Shown here: one piece after another, positions 1 to 9,247 of the stretch
How the letters are laid out: each line of letters starts with the position of its first letter
Numbering within the stretch: the stretch's first letter is position 1
Source of the DNA: Donghicola tyrosinivorans
GTDB taxonomy: Bacteria > Pseudomonadota > Alphaproteobacteria > Rhodobacterales > Rhodobacteraceae
Direction of reading: 5' to 3'
Length of the DNA: 64,000 nt
Assembly: GCF_003003355.1 (NCBI RefSeq)
Contig: NZ_PVTQ01000001.1
Span: 186,001 to 250,000 of the forward strand
Notes under the pieces: generated by a model
The model's input: only the letters and a program-made list of their open reading frames with translations
What the model was told of the DNA's origin: nothing
Databases searched by the model: none
Position numbers and translations under genes: made by a program

Positions 1-509
1 GTGACCGCGATGCGGTGACCTTGCCGCTGGTGCGGGCGTGTGTCGAGCGGGGCCAGCCCGTCATGGGGATCTGCCGCGGATTTCAAGAGGTGAATGTGGC
101 CATGGGGGGATCGCTCTACCCCGAGATCCGCGATTTGCCGGGACGGGATAACCACCGCATGCCGCCTGACGGCACGCTGGAAGAGAAATTCGCCCTGCGC
201 CACAAGGTGACCTTTACCGAAGGCGGTGTGTTCCATCGGGTGATGGGCGCGAAAGAGGTGATGACGAACACCCTGCACGGCCAAGGGATCAAGGACGCAG
301 GTGCCCGCGTTGTGATCGACGGACATGCCCCCGACGGCACGCCCGAGGCGATCTACATCAAAGATGCAGCTGGGTTTACACTTTCGGTGCAATGGCACCC
401 CGAGTGGAACGCTACAAATGATCCGGTTTCGCGACCTTTGTTTGAGTCGTTCGGGACCGCGTTGCACCAGTGGCAAGCGCAACGTCAGCCCTATGCGGTC
501 TCGGCCTGA
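1..509 (+). CDS. gamma-glutamyl-gamma-aminobutyrate hydrolase family protein (class I glutamine amidotransferase-like), 5'-truncated
   Basis: The reading frame is already open at base 3 and runs to TGA at 507-509, so the N-terminus lies outside the window; about 168 residues are visible. The nucleophile elbow GICRG (Cys about residue 24 of the fragment) and the QWHPEW histidine/glutamate pair near the C-terminus are the catalytic triad of the peptidase C26 family, to which PuuD belongs. Such enzymes cleave the gamma-glutamyl amide bond of gamma-glutamyl-GABA in putrescine breakdown or related compounds. Whether this is a true PuuD cannot be told without the missing half and its neighbours. 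The next gene (kynureninase) is on the other strand. Confidence 0.85.
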   Translation, partial: DRDAVTLPLVRACVERGQPVMGICRGFQEVNVAMGGSLYPEIRDLPGRDNHRMPPDGTLEEKFALRHKVTFTEGGVFHRVMGAKEVMTNTLHGQGIKDAGARVVIDGHAPDGTPEAIYIKDAAGFTLSVQWHPEWNATNDPVSRPLFESFGTALHQWQAQRQPYAVSA

Positions 510-619
510 TAATAATCTGTTACATTATGGGCGAGATTTTGCTCAAAATAAGGCATCAAGGTTGCGGATTCCCCCCTATTAACAATCTTGACGTGTTTTC
601 TGAGACCATAAAATGGTTG

Positions 620-729
620 ATGCAATTTCTATTTTGCGAAAATCTCACCTCGTCTGCAGTGACGATGTTCCCCAACGCAAAGACGCAGCAGACAAATGCA
701 CAGAGGGTGAGTTTTTGCTCTGTGTTTTT
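620..729 (+). ncRNA. candidate small RNA
   Basis: Inferred only from signals. TTGACG (588-593) followed after 15 bp by TAAAAT (609-614) resembles a housekeeping promoter with a short spacer, giving a start near 620. Pairing segments at 652-657 and 688-693 could form an internal hairpin, and the terminator hairpin ends the unit at 729. No reading frame fits. The alternative is a long 3' untranslated tail of the upstream hydrolase gene. Confidence 0.35.
699..729 (+). terminator. intrinsic terminator
   Basis: Perfect 7-bp stem CACAGAG (699-705) with CTCTGTG (718-724), 12-nt loop, then TTTTT (725-729). It lies 190 nt after the nearest upstream stop codon, which is why a separate short transcript is suspected. 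Confidence 0.75.
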
Positions 730-976
730 AGTAAGTACTGGAAACTTTGGCGGGGTAATTTGGGTCCGCCTTCCAGCAGGGTCAGTGGTACGATCACATG
801 TCAGGGGTGAGCGCCGCCGCATGCGATTTTTGTCAGTGTAATGATTGACAGGGTTAGTCTTCGTATCTGCCCACTCGAATTGCCCGCCCGTGGTGGCGGT
901 GTCTCGACGGCGGCCCCTTTCAGGGTTCGGGTGTGGCAGGACGAAGACGCCTCTTGTTCCCGACTGAATAAGCGCC

Positions 977-2170
977 TCAGGTGACCGCGGCCCGCACCTT
1001 GAATTCCGGCCGATCCCATTCTTTGCTGTTGATGACTTCTGCGATTTGCGCGGCGGCGTGGTCGATGTCGGCCTCATCTAGATATAGTGGCGTGATGCCA
1101 AAGCGCATGATGTCCGGTGCGCGAAAATCCCCGATGATCCCCCGTGCGATCACCGCCTGCATGGCAGCATAGCCTTCGTGGAAATGGAATGACACCTGCG
1201 AACCGCGCTGGGCGGGGTCGGTGGGCGAGGCCAGCGTCAGGTCTGGGCAGGCTTGGGTGACGGCGTGGATGAAACGTTCCGAGAGCTCGATGCTGCGGGT
1301 GCGTAGGTCATTCATATCCACGTGGTCCCAGATATTCAGCGCAGCCTCTAGCGCGGCCATCTGGATAATGGGCGGTGTGCCAACGCGCATGCGGGCAATG
1401 CCATCGGCGGGGCGGTAGGCGGCCTCGAACGCGAAGGGGGCGGCGTGACCCAGCCAGCCCGCCAGAATGGGGCGGGCCTGCATGGCGTGCTGCGGAGCCA
1501 CAAAGATAAAGGCGGGGGCGCCGGGTCCGCCGTTCAGAAACTTATAGGTGCAACCGACGGCAAAGTCGGCTTTCGCGCCGGTCACGTCCACGGGCAGGGC
1601 GCCTGCCGAGTGCGCCAGATCCCAGACGGTGATTGCGCCCGCGCCATGGGCCTTAGCGGTGAGGGCGGCCATGTCGTGCTTGCGGCCCGTGCGGTAGTCC
1701 ACCTCGGTCAGCATGAGGACGGCGATCTCATCGGTGATGTGGTCTGCGACCTCTTCTGGCGCGACGACCCGCAGTTCCAGATCCTGCCCCAAGGCCCCCA
1801 GCAGTCCCTGCGCAATATAAAGGTCGGAAGGGAAGTTGCCGGTGTCGGAAAGCACGACCTTCCGATCGGGGCGCAGGGCGAGGGCGGCCGCCAGCGCTTG
1901 GAAGACTTTGATCGACAGAGTGTCACCCACAACGCAGGTCCCCTCAGGCGCGCCGATCAGCCGACCGATCCGGTCTCCGAGGCGGGCAGGCTGGTGAATC
2001 CACTCGGCGCGGTTCCAGCCGGTGATCACCATCTCGGCCCATTCATCCTGCAAGGTTTGGCCAACACGCTGTGGTGTGGCCAAGGGCAAGGGACCAAGAG
2101 AGTTTCCGTCCAGATAGGTCATGCCTTCGGGCAGGTGGAACATTCGCTTGGTGGCGGTGAAATCGGTCAT
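977..2170 (-). CDS. kynU: kynureninase
   Basis: 397 residues, the usual length. PLP-dependent fold-type I enzyme of tryptophan catabolism that cleaves kynurenine (or 3-hydroxykynurenine) to anthranilate (or 3-hydroxyanthranilate) plus alanine. Diagnostic features: YLDGNSLG near residue 20, VWDLAHSAG with the cofactor-binding Asp at about 184, and CTYKFLNGGPG with Lys about 210 as the Schiff-base lysine. The ATG start gives the conserved N-terminus. No other kynurenine-pathway gene (tryptophan dioxygenase, formamidase) is next to it here. A 16-bp inverted repeat 76 bp upstream (2246-2261) is a candidate operator. Confidence 0.95.
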   Translation of the reverse strand: MTDFTATKRMFHLPEGMTYLDGNSLGPLPLATPQRVGQTLQDEWAEMVITGWNRAEWIHQPARLGDRIGRLIGAPEGTCVVGDTLSIKVFQALAAALALRPDRKVVLSDTGNFPSDLYIAQGLLGALGQDLELRVVAPEEVADHITDEIAVLMLTEVDYRTGRKHDMAALTAKAHGAGAITVWDLAHSAGALPVDVTGAKADFAVGCTYKFLNGGPGAPAFIFVAPQHAMQARPILAGWLGHAAPFAFEAAYRPADGIARMRVGTPPIIQMAALEAALNIWDHVDMNDLRTRSIELSERFIHAVTQACPDLTLASPTDPAQRGSQVSFHFHEGYAAMQAVIARGIIGDFRAPDIMRFGITPLYLDEADIDHAAAQIAEVINSKEWDRPEFKVRAAVT

Positions 2171-2245
2171 GGTCCCTCACAGGTTGCTACACGAAAGGTG
2201 GCGCGGGGCTGCACCACTGGCAAGGGGCCATCTGACGGGGAAATA

Positions 2246-2261
2246 TGATCATTTATGATCA
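2246..2261. promoter_or_regulatory. inverted repeat, candidate operator between kynU and the methyltransferase gene
   Basis: TGATCAT (2246-2252), TT, ATGATCA (2255-2261): perfect 7-bp arms in the divergent intergenic region. Its place upstream of kynU suggests a binding site for a dimeric regulator; no regulator gene is adjacent, so its identity is unknown. Confidence 0.45.
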
Positions 2262-2313
2262 AAAACATCGTGTTTCGGTATGCCGTGGTATGCCTAAAAG
2301 CGGATTTTTGATA

Positions 2314-2319
2314 TATAAT
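2314..2319 (+). promoter_or_regulatory. candidate -10 element
   Basis: A perfect TATAAT in an AT-rich patch, 90 bp before the methyltransferase ATG. No good -35 is visible at the right distance, so support is modest. Confidence 0.3.
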
Positions 2320-2408
2320 TGCGACATCCCGCCACTTCGCCCAAGGTCGGCCTTGCGGATTCGTTGCAGTGCAGCAAAAGTCCGCCCACGAGGAGGACCG
2401 CGAAACCC

Positions 2409-2867
2409 ATGCCCTGGTTCAAATGGATTGATATGCCACCCGTGTGGCTGGTGTCATTCATCGTTCTGGCCAAGTTGCAGAGCGAGCATCTGACCTATGG
2501 GTTAAGCTTTGGCGGCCCTTGGGCCGATCTTGCTGCCGGTCTGCTGATCGGGGGCGGTCTGATCCTGCTGGTTCTGGCGATGATCGAGATGCGCAAGCAG
2601 CGCACGACGGTCATCCCTCATAGTGAGGCCGCGAAACTGGTGACGGGGGGCATCTTCCGCCGCAGTCGCAACCCGATCTATCTGGGCGACGTGCTGATCC
2701 TTGCGGGGTTCATCCTGCGGTTCGATGCGGTGTTGTCGCTGCCACTGCTGCCTTTGTTCGTATGGATCATCGAGCGGCGCTTTATTGTGCCGGAAGAGAA
2801 CGGCCTGCGCCGGAAATTCCGCGCCGATTTCGCGCGATACTGTCAGAAAACCCGACGCTGGGTCTGA
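2409..2867 (+). CDS. isoprenylcysteine carboxyl methyltransferase / phospholipid methyltransferase family membrane protein
   Basis: 152 residues, about four membrane segments. The C-terminal motif GGIFRRSRNPIYLG (80-93) followed by a paired Glu (PEE, about 128-130) and a basic tail is the S-adenosylmethionine-binding signature of the PEMT/ICMT superfamily (PF04191). The substrate is unknown; bacterial members are usually annotated only as methyltransferases. ATG at 2409 is preceded by AGGAGG at 2391-2396; longer upstream frames have no such site. It stands alone: kynU is divergent and pntA follows after 132 bp. Confidence 0.8.
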   Translation: MPWFKWIDMPPVWLVSFIVLAKLQSEHLTYGLSFGGPWADLAAGLLIGGGLILLVLAMIEMRKQRTTVIPHSEAAKLVTGGIFRRSRNPIYLGDVLILAGFILRFDAVLSLPLLPLFVWIIERRFIVPEENGLRRKFRADFARYCQKTRRWV

Positions 2868-2917
2868 ATGGGGGAAACAGCGTCATAATCATTAAAATTG
2901 CCTTCTTGTGAAATAAT

Positions 2918-2927
2918 CTTGCGCAAG
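2918..2927. promoter_or_regulatory. short palindrome upstream of pntA
   Basis: CTTGCGCAAG, a perfect 10-bp palindrome 73 bp before the pntA start. It could be an operator; the evidence is only its symmetry and position. Confidence 0.2.
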
Positions 2928-2999
2928 TTAGACCAAAAATGTCCGTAATCCTGCTTGTAATGAGCGGAAGTTACGTCAACCTGAAGGGGGACTTTTGAA

Positions 3000-4574
3000 G
3001 TGAAAATCGGGACACCAAAAGAAGTGTTCGAGGGGGAACGTCGCGTTGCGATGACTCCTGACTCGGCGCTTCAGCTGCAAAAGCTGGGGTACGAATGTGC
3101 CATCGAAACCGGCGCCGGTGAGGCGGCGGGCTTTTCCGACGAGGCCTACAAGGCTGCTGGCGTTGAGGTTCTGCCCACCGCTGCGCAACTGTTCAAAGCA
3201 GTGGACATCGTCGCAAAGGTACGTGAGCCCAATGAGACTGAAGCCAAGCGTCTGACCAAAGGCCAGACCCTGATCAGCTTTTTCTGGCCGGCCCAGAACA
3301 AAGAGCTGATGGAGCTTTGCCAGTCCAAAGGTGCAAGCGTCATCGCGATGGACATGGTGCCGCGTATCAGCCGCGCCCAGAAGATGGACGCGCTGTCGTC
3401 GATGGCAAACATCGCCGGTTACCGTGCGGTCATTGAAGCGGGTAACAACTTTGGCCGTTTCTTCACCGGTCAGGTGACTGCGGCGGGTAAAGTGCCCCCC
3501 GCAAAGGTTCTGATCGTCGGCGCCGGTGTGGCCGGTCTGGCCGCCATCGGTACCGCGACCTCGCTGGGTGCGATCACCTTGGCGTTCGACGTACGTCCCG
3601 AAGTGGCCGAGCAGATCGAATCCATGGGCGCAGAATTCGTCTATCTGGACTTTGAAGAGAAGGCACAGGACGGCGCGGCCACTGGTGGCTACGCGGCCCC
3701 CTCGAGCCCCGAGTTCCGCGAAGCGCAGCTGAAGAAATTCCGTGAACTGGCGCCCGAAGTGGACATCGTCATCACCACCGCTCTGATTCCGGGCCGTGAT
3801 GCACCTGTCCTGTGGACCAAGGACATGGTCGAGATGATGAAGCCCGGCTCGGTCGTTGTTGACCTTGCAGCCGAAAAGGGCGGCAACTGCGAGATCACTG
3901 AAAAGGATCAGCGCGTTGTTTCGGATAACGGCGTTGTGGTGATCGGTTACACCGACTTCCCCAGCCGGATGGCAGCGCAGGCTTCGACCCTGTACTCGAC
4001 CAACATCCGTCACATGATGACCGACCTGACCCCTGAAAAGAACGGTCAGACCAACCACAACATGGAAGATGACGTCATCCGTGGCGCGACCATCACCCAT
4101 GAAGGCGAGATCACCTTCCCGCCACCGCCCCCGAAGGTAAAGGCCATTGCGGCCCAGAAGCCCAAGGAGAAGGCCAAGGAGCTGACGCCCGAAGAAAAGC
4201 GTGCAGCCGAAGTCGCGGCCTTCAAGAAAGAGACCAAGACCCAGGTGACCCTGCTGGCCATCGGTGGCGCTCTGCTGCTGGCGGTTGGTCTGGTGGCCCC
4301 TGCAAGCTTTATGCAGCACTTCATCGTGTTCGTTCTGTCGGTCTTCATCGGCTTCCAGGTGATCTGGAACGTCAGCCACTCGCTGCATACGCCGCTGATG
4401 GCTGTGACCAACGCGATTTCGTCGATCATCATTCTGGGCGCCCTGATGCAGATCGGGTCGGGCAGCTTCCTGGTGATCCTCCTTGCCGCCCTGTCGGTCT
4501 TTATGGCTGGCATCAACATCTTCGGCGGCTTCCTCGTGACACGGCGCATGCTCGCCATGTTCCAGAAATCGTAA
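3000..4574 (+). CDS. pntA: NAD(P) transhydrogenase subunit alpha
   Basis: 524 residues. With PntB it forms the proton-pumping transhydrogenase of the inner membrane, which uses the proton gradient to make NADPH from NADH. The N-terminal half is the soluble NAD(H)-binding dI domain (Rossmann loop [12 protein letters not shown] about 173-184), then a Pro/Lys-rich linker (about 370-400) and four membrane helices (about 416-520). This is the two-subunit E. coli-type layout rather than the split PntAA/PntAB form of Rhodospirillum. GTG start at 3000 with AAGGGGG at 2984-2990. pntB follows after 13 bp, so the pair is an operon. Confidence 0.96.
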   Translation: MKIGTPKEVFEGERRVAMTPDSALQLQKLGYECAIETGAGEAAGFSDEAYKAAGVEVLPTAAQLFKAVDIVAKVREPNETEAKRLTKGQTLISFFWPAQNKELMELCQSKGASVIAMDMVPRISRAQKMDALSSMANIAGYRAVIEAGNNFGRFFTGQVTAAGKVPPAKVLIVGAGVAGLAAIGTATSLGAITLAFDVRPEVAEQIESMGAEFVYLDFEEKAQDGAATGGYAAPSSPEFREAQLKKFRELAPEVDIVITTALIPGRDAPVLWTKDMVEMMKPGSVVVDLAAEKGGNCEITEKDQRVVSDNGVVVIGYTDFPSRMAAQASTLYSTNIRHMMTDLTPEKNGQTNHNMEDDVIRGATITHEGEITFPPPPPKVKAIAAQKPKEKAKELTPEEKRAAEVAAFKKETKTQVTLLAIGGALLLAVGLVAPASFMQHFIVFVLSVFIGFQVIWNVSHSLHTPLMAVTNAISSIIILGALMQIGSGSFLVILLAALSVFMAGINIFGGFLVTRRMLAMFQKS

Positions 4575-4587
4575 GGAGTAGACGGTT

Positions 4588-6021
4588 ATGGAATTCGGTT
4601 TCACTACTGCGGCTTACGTTGTCGCGGCTGTCCTCTTCATCCTGTCGCTGGGTGGCCTGTCGGGTCAGGAAAGCGCGAAGCGGGCCGTATGGTACGGTAT
4701 CGTCGGCATGGCGCTGGCGGTTGTTGCAACCCTGATCGGACCCGGTTCGGGTCTGTGGTGGCTGTCGATCATCCTGATCGCAGGTGGCGGTGCCATCGGT
4801 TACGTGGTCGCCAAGCGCGTCCAGATGACCGAGATGCCCCAGCTGGTTGCCGCGATGCACTCGCTGGTGGGTCTGGCGGCGGTTTTCGTCGGCTTTATCG
4901 CCCACATCGAGATGGCCCGCGTTTCCGGCATGGATCAGGAAACCAAAGACGCCCTGAAAGGCTTTGCCAAGCTGATCGCCAAGAAAGAAGCGGTCGAGCT
5001 GAACATCCTGCGCGTTGAGCTGTTCCTGGGCATCTTCATCGGTGCCGTGACCTTCACCGGTTCGGTCATTGCCTATGGCAAGCTGGCAGGCAAGGTGACC
5101 TCGGCGGCGAAAAAGCTGCCCGGTGGCCACATCCTGAACGCTGCTGCGGCGATCATCTCGGTGATCTGCTTGATCTGGTACTTCAGCACCGGTGGGTTCT
5201 TCCCGCTGTTCGTGATGACCTTGATGGCGCTGTTCATCGGTTACCACCTGATCATGGGTATCGGCGGCGCCGACATGCCCGTGGTGGTTTCGATGCTGAA
5301 CTCGTATTCGGGTTGGGCCGCGGCCGCGATCGGCTTCAGCCTTGGCAACGACCTTCTGATCGTTGTTGGCGCGCTGGTGGGCTCGTCGGGTGCGATCCTG
5401 TCGTACATCATGTGTAAAGCGATGAACCGTTCGTTCGTCAGCGTGATCCTGGGCGGCTTTGGCGGCACCACTGGTCCCGCGATGGAAGTCGAAGGCGAGC
5501 AGATCGCAATCGATGCGGACGGCGTTGCCACCGCTCTGAAAGAAGCTGACAGCGTCATCATCATTCCGGGCTACGGTATGGCGGTTGCGCAGGCACAGCA
5601 GTCGGTGTCGGAACTGACCCGCAAGCTGCGTTCGCAGGGCAAAGAGGTTCGCTTTGCGATCCACCCCGTTGCGGGTCGTCTGCCGGGCCACATGAACGTT
5701 CTGCTGGCCGAAGCGAAGGTGCCTTACGACATCGTTCTGGAAATGGAAGAGATCAACGACGACTTCCCCAGCACCGATGTGGTCATCGTGATCGGTTCGA
5801 ACGACATCGTGAACCCTGCCGCGCAGGAAGATCCCAACAGCCCCATCGCCGGCATGCCGGTTCTGGAATGCTGGAAGGCCAAGCAGGTGTTCGTCTCGAA
5901 GCGTGGTCAGGGTACCGGCTACTCGGGCATTGAGAACCCGCTGTTCTACAAAGAGAACACGCGCATGTTCTACGGTGACGCGAAGGCGTCGATCGACAGC
6001 CTGCTGCCGCTGATCGGCTAA
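4588..6021 (+). CDS. pntB: NAD(P) transhydrogenase subunit beta
   Basis: 477 residues. Membrane half (roughly residues 1-260, eight or nine hydrophobic segments) plus the C-terminal NADP(H)-binding dIII domain with its inverted Rossmann loop [10 protein letters not shown] (about 330-339) and the [18 protein letters not shown] segment. Partner of PntA; the proton channel lies at their membrane interface. AAGGAG before the ATG. Two hairpins follow the stop codon, so transcription of the operon ends here. Confidence 0.96.
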   Translation: MEFGFTTAAYVVAAVLFILSLGGLSGQESAKRAVWYGIVGMALAVVATLIGPGSGLWWLSIILIAGGGAIGYVVAKRVQMTEMPQLVAAMHSLVGLAAVFVGFIAHIEMARVSGMDQETKDALKGFAKLIAKKEAVELNILRVELFLGIFIGAVTFTGSVIAYGKLAGKVTSAAKKLPGGHILNAAAAIISVICLIWYFSTGGFFPLFVMTLMALFIGYHLIMGIGGADMPVVVSMLNSYSGWAAAAIGFSLGNDLLIVVGALVGSSGAILSYIMCKAMNRSFVSVILGGFGGTTGPAMEVEGEQIAIDADGVATALKEADSVIIIPGYGMAVAQAQQSVSELTRKLRSQGKEVRFAIHPVAGRLPGHMNVLLAEAKVPYDIVLEMEEINDDFPSTDVVIVIGSNDIVNPAAQEDPNSPIAGMPVLECWKAKQVFVSKRGQGTGYSGIENPLFYKENTRMFYGDAKASIDSLLPLIG

Positions 6022-6024
6022 TAG

Positions 6025-6049
6025 TTTCGGGGGAGAGATTCCCCCGAAA
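6025..6049 (+). terminator. hairpin after pntB
   Basis: TTTCGGGGG (6025-6033) pairs perfectly with CCCCCGAAA (6041-6049). No T-run follows, so it may protect the mRNA 3' end while the next hairpin terminates. Confidence 0.5.
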
Positions 6050-6065
6050 TCACCAGATTTCAGGC

Positions 6066-6098
6066 CGGGCCGTTCCTTCGGGGGCGGCCCGACTTTTT
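6066..6098 (+). terminator. intrinsic terminator of pntAB
   Basis: CGGGCCG (6066-6072) pairs with CGGCCCG (6085-6091), followed by ACTTTTTT. Confidence 0.85.
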
Positions 6099-6099
6099 T

Positions 6100-6466
6100 G
6101 GACTGCGCCCTAAAATGGCACGGGATAGTGAGTCAGGTTTGTTAACATCTATCCATTGGGGAGCGATTTCTATCCGCCCGTCCCCAGTAAAGGGCTGGAA
6201 AATATGTGTTTTCAAAGTAGCTTGGTGTAAATCTAGCTATCTTATGAGTGCAAAACGGACCTTGCGAATTTTGATAACACTCTTTCGATCCAAAAGGTCT
6301 AGCCTGAGGATAGAGGGTCGCTATCACATGTTCGAAAGGCGATCTTGTTTCGGAAGGGCCTGTCTGTTTCGTACCTGTTGTTGGTTTTGGTCTTTCCTCT
6401 TGGACTGTGTGTGTCTGAGGTGTTGCTTGGTGCTTCGATTATCCCACTGATGCGATGGAGATTGCT
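6100..6466. other. 367-bp AT-richer intergenic region
   Basis: The open frames here are rich in Cys, Trp and Arg and look like chance translation, so I call no gene. The promoter of the following small gene should lie here, but I cannot single out a convincing -35/-10 pair. Confidence 0.5.
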
Positions 6467-6751
6467 ATGCTTGGAATGAACGAGATCCGCCACAGTGCTG
6501 CCCCCCAGCAGGCAGCTGCGTACCTGTCCCGTGCCCGTGCCAACCGCGAGCGCGCCTTGGGTGCCCTACGTGCCGACTATATCGTGACCATCACCGAAGA
6601 CGGTGTCACCACGAACGAGTTGGTTTTCCCCGAGCCCCCCAGCTTTGCCATGCTGGCCCGTATCGTTCCCGATGCCTATCTTGCCGAATTCACCGTTCGT
6701 CGCCGTCCGCGCCGTCCCGCTGTAGCCGAGACCTATTTCGCGGCAGAATGA
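6467..6751 (+). CDS. small hypothetical protein
   Basis: 94 residues, not recognised. Basic and Ala/Arg-rich with a short middle segment IVTITEDGVTTNELVFPEPPS and a terminal RRRPRRP patch; no signal peptide or membrane segment. ATG 6467 is chosen because GGAG sits at 6457-6460, six bases upstream; an in-frame ATG at 6455 has no such site. Base composition matches the neighbours, unlike the AT-richer spacer before it, which argues for a real gene. A small hairpin GCGCC/GGCGC (6753-6765) follows the stop. Confidence 0.6.
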   Translation: MLGMNEIRHSAAPQQAAAYLSRARANRERALGALRADYIVTITEDGVTTNELVFPEPPSFAMLARIVPDAYLAEFTVRRRPRRPAVAETYFAAE

Positions 6752-6898
6752 CGCGCCTGAGGCGCATCTTTACGGAAACATTGGCGAATTTGGGCTTCGC
6801 ATACCAGTGTATGCTAATAACCCTATGATTAGGCTAAATAAATTCTTGATCGATGGCTGATTTCGGATAGCTTGCACCCAAGCTGTACAGAGTTTGCC

Positions 6899-8179
6899 AT
6901 GACCACTTTCGAAGACCACCCGCTGCGCTATGCATTGGCCAATGAGCTGCACGCGCGTCCCTTTCCGCAACTGGCCGCCCCGTGCCGTGCGATCTTTCTG
7001 GCGGTCAAGCATCCGGTGGATGCGGCTAGCCGTGACAAGGATGCGGATCGCAAGCACCTGTGTGCTTTGCTGGACCGTCATGGGGCCTCGCATCCTAATC
7101 CGGACGCGACCCATTGGTCGGGGCAGATCGGCAAATACTACCTCAAGTGGGAACAGCACACGGAATTCGTGACCTACACGGTCTTTATGGAAGGTCTGGG
7201 CGAGCGGCCCTTTGACCCCGTGGATTTCGGCGTGTTCCCCGAAGACTGGCTGACCGAGGCCCCCGGTGTGCGCGTCACCAGCGCCATGGTCCGGATCGAG
7301 CCCCGTCCCAGCGATGAAGAGATCACAAATAAGGTCGAGGACTGGTTCGTCGCCGAAAGTCTGGCGATCAGCCGTGTTCTGGATGACGAGGCCGTGGTGG
7401 CTGCTGATTTCCGGATCGACTCGGCGGGGCATACGCGGATTGCGGTCTTCCCCTCGGCCAACACTGGTGCGCGCCGGATTGGCCGCGTGGTCCAGCGCCT
7501 GTGCGAGATCGAGACCTACAAGAGCATGTCGATGCTGGGTCTGGCCCGCGTGCGTGCCATGTCCTCGGAGCTTGGGCAGATTGACGGTCAGCTGACCTCG
7601 CTGATTTCGAACATGACCCAGCATGACGCGCAGCCCGAAGAGGTGCTGGAAGGGCTGCTGAAGATCTCTGCGCATCTGGAGAACCTGCAGGCGCAATCCT
7701 CGTTCCGGTTCGGGGCGACAGGGGCCTATGAGGCGATCGTCAACCAGCGGATCGAGGTGCTGCGCGAAGGGCGCTTTGCCGGTCGTCAGACCTTTGCCGA
7801 GTTCATGATGCGGCGGTACGATCCCGCCATGCGGACGGTTAAATCAAGCGAAAGCCGTCTGGCCAGCATGGGTGAACGCGCGATCCGCGCCGCGCAGCTG
7901 TTGCAGACCCGTGTGGATGTGGACCGCTCGGCCCAGAACCAGGCGCTGTTGGAAAGCATGGACAGGCGCGCTGATCTACAGCTGCGCCTGCAAGAGACTG
8001 TGGAAGGTCTGTCGGTGGTGGCGATCAGCTATTACGCGGTGTCGCTGGCCAGCTATGTGCTGGCGCCCTTGGGCAAAACGGTGGGGATGGAGAAGACCAC
8101 CCTCACCGCGCTGGTCACTCTGCCGGTAGTACTGATTGTGTATCTTGCGATCCGGCGTATCCGGAACCAAGTGCACTAG
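6899..8179 (+). CDS. DUF3422 family membrane-associated protein
   Basis: 426 residues, close to the family's usual length. The N-terminus HPLRYALANELHARPFP is the DUF3422 hallmark, and two hydrophobic segments end the protein (about 370-420), so it is probably anchored in the inner membrane with its bulk in the cytoplasm. Function unknown. ATG 6899 chosen; an upstream TTG at 6872 adds nine residues without conservation. Its last 65 bases overlap the 3' end of the opposing YeeE/YedE gene. Confidence 0.85.
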   Translation: MTTFEDHPLRYALANELHARPFPQLAAPCRAIFLAVKHPVDAASRDKDADRKHLCALLDRHGASHPNPDATHWSGQIGKYYLKWEQHTEFVTYTVFMEGLGERPFDPVDFGVFPEDWLTEAPGVRVTSAMVRIEPRPSDEEITNKVEDWFVAESLAISRVLDDEAVVAADFRIDSAGHTRIAVFPSANTGARRIGRVVQRLCEIETYKSMSMLGLARVRAMSSELGQIDGQLTSLISNMTQHDAQPEEVLEGLLKISAHLENLQAQSSFRFGATGAYEAIVNQRIEVLREGRFAGRQTFAEFMMRRYDPAMRTVKSSESRLASMGERAIRAAQLLQTRVDVDRSAQNQALLESMDRRADLQLRLQETVEGLSVVAISYYAVSLASYVLAPLGKTVGMEKTTLTALVTLPVVLIVYLAIRRIRNQVH

Positions 8180-9200
8180 GCTGATCGATCAGGCGGGCGG
8201 CCAATGCGCCGCCTGCTGCGATGGCCACCAGCGCCAGTGCGGCGGCAAAGCCCAAGGTGGGGATGCCTGCAAGGCCCGCGCCGATGGTGCAGCCGCCAGC
8301 CAGCACGCCGCCAAAGCCCATGAACACCCCACCCGTCAGGTAACGGCCCATCTGTGCGGGGCTTTCAAAGCCCTGCCACTGGAAGCGGCGACCGATCAGG
8401 CTGGCCACCAGCGCGCCACCCAGAACTCCGGCGACGATGCCCGCGCCGAAGGTCGGTTCAACTGCGGTTGACGCGATCAGGTAGAACAGGCCGTCGGCCA
8501 CAGGGGCGGTGAAGGCAAGGCTTTCAAACGCGATGGGGTCAAAGTCATCGTAAAGGACAAAGCCCGTACCTACCCAGCCAGCGGCCACGATCAGGCCAAT
8601 CAAGGCACCTGCGATCAGGGTCAGGGGGCGCAGACCGGCAAACAGGCCAAAGGCCAGCGCAGGCACTGCCAGAACCAGTGTCCAGACCAATGCGCCACCG
8701 GGCAGGGCGTCAAAGCCGCTGATGCCGATATCCAGCGTATAGGCCGACAGCGTGGTGCGCAGGGGGGCCAGAACGCCCTTCATCGCGGCGTGTGCAGTGA
8801 TCGCAAAGATCGCCATCACAGTCAGCGCCCGCAGGTTGCCGGTCGCGGTTAGGACGGTCAGTCGGGTGATGCAGCCACGGGTCAGCACCATGCCGATGCC
8901 GAACAGCAGGCCACCGGCGAAGATCGCCAGAACGGGCAGGGCGCTGGTCTGGAAGCGGTGTCCCTCAAACGAGATGAGGCCTGATAGTGCCGCAGCCTGT
9001 GTGGCAATCAGTGCAGCGCCCAAAGCGAACAGCCAGATGCCTGCGGCGCTGCGACGCTCGCCCGCGGGACCGGCTACAGCACGGCGGAAGCAAAAGCGGG
9101 TCGGCTCTGCCAGCAGACCGAATGCCAGCCCCAGAACCAGCGCGAAAAGAACGCTGGCCTCACGTGGGCCGATATCGCCAAGACCGAGTTGCTCAAACAT
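8115..9200 (-). CDS. YeeE/YedE family sulfur-compound transporter
   Basis: 361 residues and about nine or ten membrane segments, a full-length fused form. Conserved cysteines lie in the family motifs FCFRRA (about 35-40), TRGCITR (about 108) and GGCTIGAGL (about 303-311). In characterised members (TsuA) such cysteines pass thiosulfate across the inner membrane by short-lived S-S-S hydrogen bonds; the exact sulfur substrate here is not established. ATG at 9200. An FNR-like palindrome (9248-9261) lies 48 bp upstream of the start. Its 3' end runs 65 bp into the opposing DUF3422 gene. Confidence 0.88.
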   Translation of the reverse strand: MFEQLGLGDIGPREASVLFALVLGLAFGLLAEPTRFCFRRAVAGPAGERRSAAGIWLFALGAALIATQAAALSGLISFEGHRFQTSALPVLAIFAGGLLFGIGMVLTRGCITRLTVLTATGNLRALTVMAIFAITAHAAMKGVLAPLRTTLSAYTLDIGISGFDALPGGALVWTLVLAVPALAFGLFAGLRPLTLIAGALIGLIVAAGWVGTGFVLYDDFDPIAFESLAFTAPVADGLFYLIASTAVEPTFGAGIVAGVLGGALVASLIGRRFQWQGFESPAQMGRYLTGGVFMGFGGVLAGGCTIGAGLAGIPTLGFAAALALVAIAAGGALAARLIDQPSALGSGYAGSQDTQSVLPAE

Positions 9201-9247
9201 CCCGAAAACCTCTGAAACGTGGAATTTTGTTCTAGATGTATGGGATA

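Larger units (their letters stand above)
510..976. other. 467-bp intergenic region between converging genes
   Basis: No convincing protein gene: the open frames here have no family resemblance and poor codon use. The left part holds a promoter-like TTGACG at 588-593 and a clear hairpin followed by five T at 699-729 on the + strand (listed separately as a possible small RNA). I see nothing recognisable between about 740 and 976. Confidence 0.6.

Noticed and set aside
2976-4604. 542-codon open frame on the minus strand opposite pntA
   Set aside because: Fully antisense to a clear pntA; its translation is His/Arg/Gly-rich without domains, the usual shadow of GC-rich codon use.
4513-5691. 392-codon minus-strand frame opposite pntB
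   Set aside because: Antisense shadow rich in Asp/His/Arg/Gln; pntB is certain.
6115-6450. 111-codon + strand open frame between pntB and the small hypothetical gene
   Set aside because: Cys/Trp/Arg-rich chance translation in AT-richer spacer, no ribosome site and no family.
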